A stretch of DNA of 64,000 nucleotides from Thermoleophilaceae bacterium (GTDB taxonomy: Bacteria; Actinomycetota; Thermoleophilia; Solirubrobacterales; Thermoleophilaceae), in the NCBI GenBank assembly GCA_030447905.1, contig JAUJNZ010000009.1:1-64000 (forward strand). The letters run 5' to 3'. This document shows positions 37,701 through 46,718 of this stretch, in pieces. A program made the position numbers and the translations under genes. The notes under the pieces are model-generated. The model searched no databases and had not been told where the DNA came from. It worked only from the letters and a program-made list of their open reading frames with translations. Positions within the stretch are counted from its first letter, which is position 1; the number at the start of each line of letters is the position of its first letter.

Positions 37701-38468
37701 GTGAAAGAGCAGGTCTATGTCGATTCGCGCCCGCCGGAGCACTTCGCGAGGTTCCACGAGCGCGTGCGCCGGGGGCGGCCCGACTGGGCCTATGAGCTCG
37801 TGAGGCTGGTGCTCACGCCGTACCTGGCCCTGTTCTTTCGGACGCGGGTGATCGACTCCGACAAGGTCCCGACGCGCGGACCGGTCATGATCGCCCCCAA
37901 CCACTTCTCGTTCCTAGACCACTTCTTCCTCGCCATATACCTGCGGCGCAAGGTTCAGTTCCTGGCCAAGTCGCAGCTGTTCAAGCCGCCGATGCAGTTC
38001 ATCTACAGCCACGGCGGGGTCTTCCCGATCCAGCGCGGCCGCCGCGACGAGGAGGCGTTCGAGAGCGCACACGCGATCCTCGCGCGAGGCGACATCGTCG
38101 TCATGTACGCCGAGGGCGGGCGCTCGCGTACGGGCGAGCTCGGCGAGCCCCGGCCGGGCCTCGGACGGCTCGCGCTCGAGTCGGGCGCGACCGTGGTCCC
38201 GACGGCGATCTACGGCTCGGAGCATGCCCGCAACTGGAAGCGGCTGCAATTCCCCAAGGTGACCGTCCAGTTCGGCGATCCGCTGCGGTTCGAGCCCGTC
38301 GAGTCGCCGGAGCGCGAGCAGGCCCAGGAGGCTTCGGAGGTCGTCTTCGAGGAGATCTCGGGGATGTACGCGGCGCTGCAGAAGGGCGGGCGCCGGCGGG
38401 CCGTGCGGGCGGCGCGGGCGGCGCGGCGGGGAGCCGAGGCGGCCGGGCGGCGGCCAGCGACGGGGTAG
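37701..38468 (+). CDS. 1-acyl-glycerol-3-phosphate acyltransferase-like protein
   Basis: A 255-residue PlsC-family protein. The HX4D catalytic motif is NHFSFLDHF near residue 71, and the substrate-binding EGGRSRTGEL occurs near residue 140; HGGVFPIQRG lies between. It probably acylates lysophosphatidate. The GTG start abuts the glpK stop, so glycerol phosphorylation and acylation are likely co-expressed. The C-terminal 30 residues are Arg/Ala-rich. Confidence 0.88.
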   Translation: MKEQVYVDSRPPEHFARFHERVRRGRPDWAYELVRLVLTPYLALFFRTRVIDSDKVPTRGPVMIAPNHFSFLDHFFLAIYLRRKVQFLAKSQLFKPPMQFIYSHGGVFPIQRGRRDEEAFESAHAILARGDIVVMYAEGGRSRTGELGEPRPGLGRLALESGATVVPTAIYGSEHARNWKRLQFPKVTVQFGDPLRFEPVESPEREQAQEASEVVFEEISGMYAALQKGGRRRAVRAARAARRGAEAAGRRPATG

Positions 38469-38563
38469 AAGGGGAAGAGGCGACCCTCCGGATCCCTGCG
38501 GACCTCGGGCCGCGTCTGCAGGGGCGGTTATCGCCCGCTGCGGCCGGGGTACGGTCTCACGGC

Positions 38564-38734
38564 ATGCCCGAGACTCCAGACCACGCCCCTGCTCCCTCCG
38601 AGCAGACCGATCCGGCCAACCCCCACTCCGAGGACCTCGACATCGAGGGTCCGAACGAGTCGGCACCCGGTCACGAGCCCACCGAGCACGGCGACGAGCG
38701 GGCGGGCACTCCTCCCTCGGAGTCCGAGCAGTAG
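38564..38734 (+). CDS. Small acidic disordered protein
   Basis: A 56-residue protein rich in Glu, Pro and Ser, starting MPETPDHAPAPSEQ and ending TPPSESEQ, with no hydrophobic core, so likely disordered. TACGGT (38550-38555) ends 8 nt before the ATG, giving a leaderless-type start. The last eight codons and the stop belong to the first copy of a 54-bp tandem repeat. Function unknown; codon use is normal. Confidence 0.55.
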   Translation: MPETPDHAPAPSEQTDPANPHSEDLDIEGPNESAPGHEPTEHGDERAGTPPSESEQ

Positions 38735-38820
38735 CTTTTCGGCGTCGGCGTCGGCGTCGGCGTCGGTCCCTCGGAGTCCGAGCAGTAGCTTTTCGGCGTC
38801 GGCGTCGGCGTCGGCGTCGG
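38713..38820. repeat. Two exact 54-bp tandem repeats
   Basis: Copies at 38713-38766 and 38767-38820 are identical. Each holds the last codons plus stop of the preceding small ORF, then CTTTTC and a run of GGCGTC hexamers. The tail of copy 1 ends the ORF, so copy 2 is outside the coding region. Slippage on the GGCGTC run could have created it. Confidence 0.85.
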
Positions 38821-38837
38821 AGTCGGCTCGACCGCCG

Positions 38838-39200
38838 CTACCGTCCCGCCGGGTCGTCGGTCGCGCCTCCGTCGGGGCCCTCGAGCGGAGCGGTCTCATC
38901 GGTACGGTCGAGGTTGTCCGCGTCGCCGTAGGCCGCCCCTGAGCGGTCCGACTCGGGCTCAGGGACGCCCCGGTCGTGGCCGGCCTCGGCGTGCTCGGCT
39001 CTCTCGATCAGGTCGGCTTCGGCGAGCTCGAAGCCCTCGGCATAGCCGCCGCCGGCCTCGGCGAGCGGCCGGGCGGCCGGATCGAGGTCGTCGTCCTCGA
39101 CGCGGCCGCCGATCTGCGCCGCCTCGGCGGCGGCCGCGTCGGCTTCGGCGTCGACGCGGTCGCGGTCGGGCTCGGGAACGCGGTCGGGGGTCATCTCCAT
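38838..39200 (-). CDS. Acidic hypothetical protein
   Basis: A 120-residue Asp/Glu/Ala-rich protein with no recognised domain. GGGYAEGFELAEADLIERAEH near residues 50-70 is the one ordered-looking stretch (given in part: YAEGFELAEADLIERAEH); the flanks are low complexity. Codon bias matches neighbours. It lies 72 nt downstream of the transglycosylase-peptidase gene in the same direction and may share its transcript. Confidence 0.6.
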   Translation of the reverse strand: MEMTPDRVPEPDRDRVDAEADAAAAEAAQIGGRVEDDDLDPAARPLAEAGGGYAEGFELAEADLIERAEHAEAGHDRGVPEPESDRSGAAYGDADNLDRTDETAPLEGPDGGATDDPAGR

Positions 39201-39272
39201 GTCGGTCTCTCCTGCGTCGTGGCGTTTCTGGGCGTCAGCATGGGCTACCCGTCCGGCCGCCCGCTCAAGCGG

Positions 39273-40844
39273 CTAGTCCGGCTCGGGAACCAGCGCCTCC
39301 TGCACCGGCAGAAATCGCTCGGCATCGGGTCCGACGCCGATGTGGATCTCGTCGCGCTCGTAGACGTAGTCGATCACCCGCAGCGCCCGCAGACGCTCGA
39401 GCACGTAGGCGAAGGCGGAGCCGACGCGCGGGCTTCGGTACTCGCGGGCGATGTCGAAGGCATAGCCGGTGGCGTGAGGAGAGAAGGGGCGCCCGGCCTC
39501 GCCCGCACCGCCAGGAGCGGCCGGGTCGCGCACGGCGTCGGTGACGCGGAGGCCGGCGACACCCGCTACCCGCCTCACCTCCTTGGTGATGAAGAGGAGC
39601 GTCGCGACCGCCTCGGGGCGAAGGCCGCGGTAGAGGCTCGGGTGCGAGCGGTCGGAGCCCGCGGCAAACCGGCCCAGACCGGGATCGAGGGCGAAGCCCA
39701 GGCGCTGGGGCTCGTTCGGAAGCGCGAGCAGGTCGCCGGCGTCGTAGGCCTCGCGCAGGGCGCCGGGATCGGCGAAGGTGTCTGTCTCTTCCGGCGGTCG
39801 CAGGACGAGCTCGCCGCTCGGCCACAGGGCGTGGAGGCGCTCGAGGCGGGCGAGCTCCTCCGGGTCGTCGCGATGAAGCTCCATGATCTGGCGCGCCGCC
39901 TCGACGCGGAGAAGGTAGGAGCGTGAGTCGTCGCCGAACCCGGCGAGCAGCCGGTAGGTGCGCCGGTTCTCCAGCGGGGAGGAGTCGAAGAGCAGGCGGG
40001 GATAGCTGATGTCCCGCTCCTCGACGGTCGCGCTCGTGGTGCGCGCCGGCCGCGATGGTGTGATGTAGGCGTCGATCACATCCCGGAGATTGCCGATCCC
40101 CATGTGGTAGGACGCCACGGCGAGGTCCTCCCGGCCGAAGCGTGGCTGCGCGATCCCGAGGTAGCGCGCGGCGCCGTCGAGGGCCTCGGTCGGGTCGTAG
40201 CGCTCGTCGACGTCCCGGCGGCGCCGCGCGAAGCCGGCGACGCGGCGCAGTGCCGCCCGCCGAGCTCGGGGCGCGCGGGCGCGACGGGCGCGCCCGCGCT
40301 CGCGTGCGATCCCGCGGGTGAGCCGCTTCGAGGCCTCGAGGTCGACCGACATCCCGAGCAGCCCGGTGCCCGTGCCGGGGAGGATCTGGCCTAGTCCGAC
40401 GGCGCTGTCGGGGTCGTCGCCCGCGACCGCGTCCGGGCGCCCGGCGCTCTCGAGCATGACGAGCGCCTCGAGCGTGTCGGGCTCGATCTCGTGGCGGTCG
40501 GCGGCGTCCTCGATGCGCGAGCGAAAGCGTGCCGTGCGCGCGGCGCTCGCCGCGGCGCCGCCGGGGCTGAACGCATAGAGCGGATGGGAGTAGCCGTCGC
40601 GGCCGCGCTCGAGGAAGTCGTCGGGGTCGCCGTCCTCGAAGGCGAACGGATCGAAGTCCGCGACGTCGGCGATGGTCGCCGAGCTCGTGGCTCCGGGGGG
40701 CACCTCGATCCCGGGCGGACGGCCCGCGAGCAGGCCGCCGCTCGTCGCGAGCGCGGTGGCCGCGCCGAGGCCGACGAGGAGGGCGGCCGCCGCGAGCGCG
40801 ACGCGTCGGCGGATGGGGAGTCGGGCGAGCGCGCGGCGGGCCAT
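39273..40844 (-). CDS. Lytic transglycosylase/M15-like peptidase fusion
   Basis: A 523-residue cell-wall enzyme. An N-terminal anchor or signal (residues 13-35) is followed by an SLT domain, with catalytic Glu in ALVMLESAGRP (about 132), then VGLGQILPGTGTG and YHMGIGNLRDVI. The C-terminal part has SPHATGYAFDIAREY (about 450-465) and DEIHIGVGP (about 503), matching the HxxGxAxD and HxH-type zinc sites of M15 D-Ala-D-Ala carboxypeptidases. It could cut both glycan and peptide parts of peptidoglycan. An Arg-rich insert lies near residues 180-210. Confidence 0.8.
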   Translation of the reverse strand: MARRALARLPIRRRVALAAAALLVGLGAATALATSGGLLAGRPPGIEVPPGATSSATIADVADFDPFAFEDGDPDDFLERGRDGYSHPLYAFSPGGAAASAARTARFRSRIEDAADRHEIEPDTLEALVMLESAGRPDAVAGDDPDSAVGLGQILPGTGTGLLGMSVDLEASKRLTRGIARERGRARRARAPRARRAALRRVAGFARRRRDVDERYDPTEALDGAARYLGIAQPRFGREDLAVASYHMGIGNLRDVIDAYITPSRPARTTSATVEERDISYPRLLFDSSPLENRRTYRLLAGFGDDSRSYLLRVEAARQIMELHRDDPEELARLERLHALWPSGELVLRPPEETDTFADPGALREAYDAGDLLALPNEPQRLGFALDPGLGRFAAGSDRSHPSLYRGLRPEAVATLLFITKEVRRVAGVAGLRVTDAVRDPAAPGGAGEAGRPFSPHATGYAFDIAREYRSPRVGSAFAYVLERLRALRVIDYVYERDEIHIGVGPDAERFLPVQEALVPEPD

Positions 40845-40890
40845 GTCGCGCGAGGCTAGGGACAGGCGGGCGAGGCGCCCACCCGGGGCT

Positions 40891-41409
40891 TCAGTTCGCC
40901 ATCCCGGTGAACTGGCCGCCCGTCACGTTCAGCACCTGTCCCGTGCACGTAGTTGGACCAGGGTGAGCACAGGAAGAAGATGCCGCGGCCTCCTCGGTGG
41001 TGGCGGGACGCCCGAGCGGGATCAGCATCGCCGCCATGTGAGGAGCGGCGGCTTGCAGGACCCGGAAGGGAACGACGTTGTGGATGTCGAGCATGGCCTG
41101 GAAATGCTCGTCGCTCAGCTTGTGAAGCGGTCCGTCCCAGGTGTACCGCGTTGTTGACGACGATGTCCAGCCGGCCGAAGGCATCGACCGCATGCTCGGC
41201 GAGGTCGTCGCAGACCCCGTCTTGGTCAGATCGCCGGCAAAGGAGACCGCGTCTCGGCCGATCTCCTGCGAAGCCTCCGCGGCCAGGTCGGCGTCGAGGT
41301 CGTTGACGAGCACGCGGGCCCCGTGCTCGGCTAGCAGCTCCGCCGTCGCGCGGCCGATCCCGCGCGCCGATCCGGTCACGATGGCCGCCTTGCCGTCGAG
41401 TACTCCCAA
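40891..41409 (-). pseudogene. Broken short-chain dehydrogenase
   Basis: The N-terminus is a good SDR (MGVLDGKAAIVTGSARGIGR, LVNDLDADLA). A frameshift near 41220 moves the NNA segment (AFGRLDIVVNN) to another frame, it returns for DGPLHKLSDEHFQAMLD and shifts again near 40960 before QVLNVTGGQFTGM. Between PHMAAM and LIPLGRPATTEEA about 80 residues carrying the Ser and YxxxK catalytic residues are missing. No activity is possible. Confidence 0.8.
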
Positions 41410-41453
41410 TTGGATCTTCCCTTCTCCGAATGGTCTCCTGCCGGCGCGCCATC

Positions 41454-42700
41454 ATGACGATTGGCAACGAGCTGCGCCCTTTAGCTGCCGTCGCCGTCGG
41501 GCTCCCGCTCGCCGTCGCCCTCGCCGAGGAGGGACACGACGTCGTCTGCGTCGACGTCGACGCCCGCAAGGTCGAGGCCCTGCGCGCGGGGCGCTCCTAC
41601 GTCGACGACGTCGACTCGGCACGCCTCGCCGCGGTCTCTGACCGCCTCGAGGCGACCACCCGCTACGCCGACCTCGCGCGCGTCGAGGCGATCCTGATCG
41701 CCGTCCCCACCCCGCTGACCGAAAACCGCGAGCCCGACCTCACACCGCTCGTCGAGTCGGCGCGATCGCTCGCCGGGGTCCTGCAGGCCGGCCAGCTCGT
41801 CGTGCTCGAGTCGACGACCTATCCCGGCACCACGCGCGAGCGTCTCGTCCCCCTGCTCGAGGAGTCCGGCCTCGCCGCGGGGTCTGACTTCCACGTCGCC
41901 TTCTCCCCCGAGCGCGTCGACCCCGGCCGCACCGACCACACCCTGCGGACCACGCCCAAGGTCGTCGGCGGGCTCACCGAGGCGTGCCTAGAGCGCGCCG
42001 TGGCCCTCTACGAGCTCGTCTGCGACGAGGTGGTGGCGGTGTCTTCCCGAGGCCGCCGAGCTCTCGAAGCTGCTCGAGAACATCTTCCGCTCGGTCAACA
42101 TCGCGCTTGTCAACGAGCTCGCCATGCTGTGTGACCGCATGGGCATCGACGTCTGGGAGGTGGTGGGCGCCGCGGCCACCAAGCCCTACGGCTTCATGCG
42201 CTTCGATCCCGGCCCGGGGATGGGCGGCCACTGCCTGCCCGTCGACCCGTTCTATCTGGCCTGGAAGGCGCGCGAGTACGACACGCCGACCGAGTTCGTC
42301 GAGCTCGCCGGCGAGGTAAACCAGCGCATGCCCTACTTCTGCGCCGAAAAGGTCGCCCGCGCGCTCAACGATCACGCAAAGCCGGTGCGCGGCTCGCGGG
42401 TGGCGGTCCTGGGGGTTGCCTACAAGCCGGGCGTCTCTGACCTGCGCGAGTCGCCGGCGCTCAAGATCATGCGCCTGCTCTCAGAGCGGGGGGCAGAGCT
42501 CGTCTACCACGACGACCACGTGGCCGAGCTGCCGAGCTTCGGCCTTCGCCTCTCAGCCGCTCGAAGAAGCGCTCGAGGGAGCCGACGCGGCGGTGATCGT
42601 CACCGCCCACCCCGACCTCGACGTCGAGGCCGTGGTCGAGGGCGCACCGCTCGTCGTCGACCTGCGCGGAGTGACGCGGGCGCTCGCGGGTCGCACCTGA
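41454..42700 (+). pseudogene. Frameshifted nucleotide-sugar dehydrogenase (UDP-GlcNAc 6-dehydrogenase type)
   Basis: Three frames together encode a UDP-sugar dehydrogenase of the WbpA type: PLAVALAEEGHDVVCVDVD, VLESTTYPGTTRERL and FSPERVDPGRT in the first, then ELSKLLENIFRSVNIALVNE and the active-site Cys segment GMGGHCLPVDPFYLAW in the second, and DAAVIVTAHPDLD in the third. Shifts lie near 42045 and 42545, and the N-terminal GxGYVG is damaged. If the shifts are sequencing errors this would be an intact enzyme making uronic acids for a surface polysaccharide. Confidence 0.8.
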
Positions 42701-42957
42701 TGCGGCTCTAGGCCGCGACGACCGAGCCGGTCAGCCGCCGGGCGCCCGCGGCCGGCCGGGCGAACGCGCCGGGGAGTCTCCGCTGGGGTTCTTCGTGGGC
42801 CGCCCGGTCGCCCCGCGTCTGCCTCGGGACGGGGCTGCCGGTGTCGCCCGTAGGTGTTCAGACGGCGCTGCCGCGAGCACGAACGGGAGGGGACTCCCGA
42901 AAGACTAGGAGGGGGGCCTAGTGACAGGGGCGCCGATCTCGGCGATGATCGGCTTTC

Positions 42958-43428
42958 GTGGCCGGTACGCAGCATGCTCCTCGGCTCGCCGCCTCTTCTG
43001 CCGGAGAGAGGCGGGTAGGACCTGGCACGCCGCCGGGGCTGGCGAAGCGTGCCTCGGATGTTGTGCTGCGGCCTCGCTCGGGTCGCGCCCGCGCCGGCCA
43101 CGTCCTCTCGGTAGCGGCCACCGTCACCCATCGCGCCGGTGTCCCTACCGCGCTCCTGATCCTGGCCATTCTCACGCTCAGCGCCGTAGCCGGCGCACTA
43201 CCCGCCACCGCCGGGCTGGTCGCGGGCATTCCGCTGGTCGGGCGGGCGGGTGAGTGGGGCGGCTCCCTCCTGCCTACGGTCGGTACCGCGGTGGGTGTGC
43301 TCGTGGCCCTGCGCATCACGGCCATCGCCCTCGCTGCAGTCGCCTGGCTCGTCTTTCCCCTCGAGCATCGGGAGCTGCTCGCCGAGGTCGGCCGACGCGC
43401 TCACGAGGTCGAGGAAGAGAGGCGCTGA
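42958..43428 (+). CDS. Hypothetical two-helix membrane protein
   Basis: A 156-residue protein with a basic N-terminus of about 55 residues and two hydrophobic segments (GVPTALLILAILTLSAVAG and TAIALAAVAWLVF), ending in a charged helix LLAEVGRRAHEVEEE. No family recognised. The GTG start has no convincing signal; an AGGAGGGGGG stretch lies about 40 nt upstream. The N-terminal 40 residues may not be translated. Confidence 0.45.
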   Translation: MAGTQHAPRLAASSAGERRVGPGTPPGLAKRASDVVLRPRSGRARAGHVLSVAATVTHRAGVPTALLILAILTLSAVAGALPATAGLVAGIPLVGRAGEWGGSLLPTVGTAVGVLVALRITAIALAAVAWLVFPLEHRELLAEVGRRAHEVEEERR

Positions 43429-43959
43429 GCTAGCCCGCGTTGGACGGCCGCGCAGGCCGATCCGATCCTGTAGGCAGTCGCGTGGCACGGCCGTTGGCTT
43501 TCGCTGCGGCGCTGACAGCCTCGGCGCACGGCCGGCGTGCCGACCCGGCTCCCGGGTGAAGCGGTCGGCGCCGATCCACGCCTGACCGTGCCGAGACCTT
43601 GGGCGCAGCGGTGGTTCGCGGGGACGCCGCGGCCCCGGAGCGGTTCGATCCGCGCCGTCTCCACTCCGCCGGAGCCCGCAGCATCCACTGGGTCGGGCGG
43701 CGGCTCACAACCCCTCTCCGGCGGGACATTCCGGCCGTGGGTACAAGGGCAGCCGGCGCGGTCACCTGTTGCGCCGACAGGGAGAGCACGGGGGCGACGC
43801 ACAAAGCGCCAGGGGACAAGCCAGGTCGGATGAGCCCGGGGCGACCGCGTGCTGTCCCTCACGGAGCTTCGGGGCGGCAGGACGGGCAGCCCGCCGGGCG
43901 GGGGTGAGGCGTGGACGAGCACCGCGGCCGAAGGATCGTTTTCGCGAGAGCCCTCAGGT
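43429..43959. other. 531-bp stretch without a supported gene
   Basis: Open frames on both strands here are Arg/Pro/Gly-rich shadows without family resemblance or plausible start signals. I could not identify an RNA gene, riboswitch, repeat or mobile-element end. It may be decayed coding sequence like its neighbours. Confidence 0.4.
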
Positions 43960-44241
43960 TCACGCGTGGTCCTCTCCGGTGGGATCGACCGGGTGTCCGT
44001 CCGATTGGTCTTGGTCGTCGGACGCACGGCCACCCTTCTCGGCGACGAGCGCGTCGATCGCCCCGAGCAGTCCGAGCCACCCGGCGAAGCTGCGAGCGGC
44101 GCCGGTGCCGTTCCGGGCGTGGCCGGTGAGGGACTCGCCGGATATGTCGAGCTCGAGGCTGAGGGAGATGTGGTCGTTGTCCATGACCAGAGGTTCCTCG
44201 AGCGACGGCGCCCTGCCATCGAGGCGAACCCCTAACTGCAT
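43960..44241 (-). CDS. Small hypothetical protein
   Basis: A 93-residue protein. ISLSLELDISGESLTGHARN and AARSFAGWLGLLGAIDALVA suggest a small ordered alpha/beta domain, followed by an acidic tail. The frame is far less Arg/Pro-rich than the shadow frames around it, which supports coding. The 5' end overlaps the 3' end of the damaged LuxR-type gene by 10 bp in the same direction. Function not recognised; related short proteins may occur near regulators, but I cannot confirm this. Confidence 0.55.
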   Translation of the reverse strand: MQLGVRLDGRAPSLEEPLVMDNDHISLSLELDISGESLTGHARNGTGAARSFAGWLGLLGAIDALVAEKGGRASDDQDQSDGHPVDPTGEDHA

Positions 44242-46559
44242 CCCCAGACCTCACGGCGCGCGGGTCGATAGCCGGCCGGGAGGGTGAAGATGCCGGTCGA
44301 GAACCTGCACCCGTCTCCCGAGCACTTCACGAGCCCCTTGAGATGGACGACGCCGTAGGGGTCGACCGCCTCGGTGCCGCGGCCGTCGGCGATCAGCAGC
44401 TCGAGCTGGCTGCGCCGCCACCAGAGGGCGCCGTCGCTGCCGGGGTGTGGCTCACCGCGCCGCCCGAGCGCCTCCCTCGCGCCGTCGCGGTCCCCGCGCT
44501 CGAGCAGGGCCCGGCCGAGCCACGCCGCCGCGTAGGCGTTCGCAGAACCCCGCCCGCGCCCCACAACTCGGCCTTTCTCGATCGCGTTGCGCAATGAGCC
44601 CTCGGCCTCGGTGAGCTCACCCCGCTGCAGCAGCGTGAAGCCGCGCCAGAGGTCGACGCCGAGGATCGCGAACAGCGACCCCGTCCGGTGGGCCTCCACC
44701 TGCACGGCGTCCCAGGTAGCTAGCGCCTCGTCGCGGTCGGCGAGGATCAACGGGCCGTTGGCCACCACCGAGAAGAAACCGGGATCCGCGCGCACGAGCG
44801 TCCCGCCGGAGAGCGCCTCGAGCGCGAGCGCGACGCACTCGTCGGCCGACCCGCCGCTGACCGTCCAGTCCCAGGCGGCCGTCGCGGTGAGCATCTTCGC
44901 GGCCGCGCTGTCGCCGCGGGGCTCGGAGCGGATCCGCTCGAAGCGGGCGTGGACGCCCGTGGCGTCAGCGCCGAAGTAGGTCGCGATGAGTCCTGGGCCT
45001 CGAGGGCGAGCCGCAGATCGCCGAGCTCGGGCGGGAGCTCGGCCGCGGCCCGGCGGGCCACCGCAACGGCCTCATCCGGGGGTCGGGTGAGGGTCAGGGC
45101 CTGGGTCAGCGCGGCTCCGGCGAGGCCGCGAGCGCGCGGGTCGGTCTGCGCCTCGTAGGCGTCGCGCAGGCGCTCTGCGGCCGCGGGGGCGCTGGCCATC
45201 GCCTCGGCGAGCCCGAGCTCGAGCTCGACCTCGGCGCTTCGGTCCGCGGTCGGCGGCTCGTCGAGGGCGCGGCGCAGATACGTGCCGGCGCTCTCGGCGC
45301 CGCCGGCCTTGAGCGCCTCGTCGGCCGCGGCCCGCAGCGTCTCGACGACCTCCGGGCGCCCCTCCGGCGGCGCGAGCAGCAGGTGGGCCGCCACTCGCCG
45401 GGAGGAGGCGCCGGCCTCGATCAGCAGTCGGGCCGCCCGCGGGTGGGCGACCTCGAGCTCCCCGGGCGGAAGATCGCGGTAGACGGCCTCGCGGACGAGC
45501 GGGTGCACGAAGCCGAGCGGCGGATCGGGCCGGATGATCTCGGCCTGGGAGAGCGCCCGGGTGGCACCGGCCGCCCGCTCGAGGGGAAGGTCCGCCAGGG
45601 CGCCCACCTCGGACATGGTCGCCCCGTCGCCCAGGACCGCCACCGCGCGGGCCACGGCTCCCGCCTCGGGTGAGAGGCGCGCGAGCCTCAGCAGCACGGC
45701 GCGCCCGGCCGCCCGCGGACCGAGCTCCTTGACCACCGACACGTTCGCTGCGTCCGGGCGCGCACCCTCCGCGCGCACCGCCTTGAGCAGCTCGTGCAGG
45801 AGGAGGGGGTTTCCGCCGGTGGTCCGATGACACGCGGGGCAGAAGAGGTCCTCGGCGTCGGGCCCGAGCCGCCCCCGAACGAGCTCGCGGGCGGCTGGGA
45901 GGCTCAGCCTTCGGGGGGCGACCGAGGTGGTCAACGGGTCGGCGGCGATCTCGGCGAGCAGGGCGGCGTCGGCCCCCGGCTCGGCGGGTCGCAGGGTGAC
46001 GAGCGCGAGGGCGGGAAGCCCCTCGAGCCGCCGGAGCAGATAGGCGACGAACCGAAGCGACGGCCGGTCGCACCAGTGCAGGTCGTCGATCGCCAGGAGG
46101 AGGGGCCTCTGGGCGGTCAGGTTGACCGACAGCCAATAGAGGCCGTGGAGTGCCGCGAAGGATGCATCGCCGCCCTCGGAGGGCCCGGCGGTATCGCGCG
46201 GCGGTGCGAACACGGGCTCCGCCGGAGCGGCCGCCCCCGAGAGCAGGTTTGCGTGGGCCTCGGGGTCGATCAGCACGGGCTCGAAGAGCTGGCGCACGAC
46301 GCCGAAGGGAAACTCGCGCTCGAGCTCGCTTCCGCGCGCGGCGAGCACCTGGAAGCCCTCCTCCTCCGCGCAGCGGCGACCCTCGGCCAGCAGCCGGGTC
46401 TTGCCGATCCCGGCCGGCCCCTCGATCAGGCCGATGTGTCCCTCGCCGTCCCGAGCGCCCGTGACGAGCCCCGCCAGGCTCGCGAGCCTCGTGACCCCGC
46501 TCGAGCAGCGACGCGTCGTCCCGACGGCTGGAAGACGCAGCCGAAAGCGCGCTCGACAT
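44232..46559 (-). pseudogene. Damaged LuxR/MalT-type AAA regulator lacking its HTH
   Basis: The ATP-binding core is good: GPAGIGKTRLLAEGRR (Walker A), LLLAIDDLHWCDRPSL (Walker B), then TPR-like helices (LFCPACHRTTGGNPLLL, AGTYLRRALDEPP). One frameshift near 46500 separates the start (MSSALSAASSSRRDDASLLER) from TRLASLAGLV, and a second near 44985 separates LRLALEAQD from LIATYFGADATG. The C-terminus should be a LuxR HTH but ends instead VVHLKGLVKCSGDG and FTLPAGYRPARREVWG, unrelated sequence resembling a domain seen in secreted or tail-fibre-like proteins. TATCAT (minus, 46567-46572) ends 7 nt before the ATG. Confidence 0.75.
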
Positions 46560-46718
46560 CGCGACGATGATACGACCCGGGCACGCGCGCCGGCCCCGCA
46601 TAGAGTGTGGGCGTGGCCGCCACAAATTCCTTTCCGGCTCTCGCCCCCGCGGCGCTCCCAAGTCAGGGCCAAGCGCCGCCGGTGAGTACGCGTCCCTAGG
46701 ACGGCCACGGCGACACCT

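Noticed and set aside
43429-43959. Structured RNA or riboswitch in the gene-poor stretch
   Set aside because: A few GC-rich hairpins can be drawn, but no known riboswitch core or conserved motif is seen.
46613-46699. Another leaderless micro-ORF before the CoA-transferase gene
   Set aside because: A TAGAGT box and a short GTG frame exist, but the frame ends 19 nt before the TTG start without overlap, so it does not fit the coupled layout.
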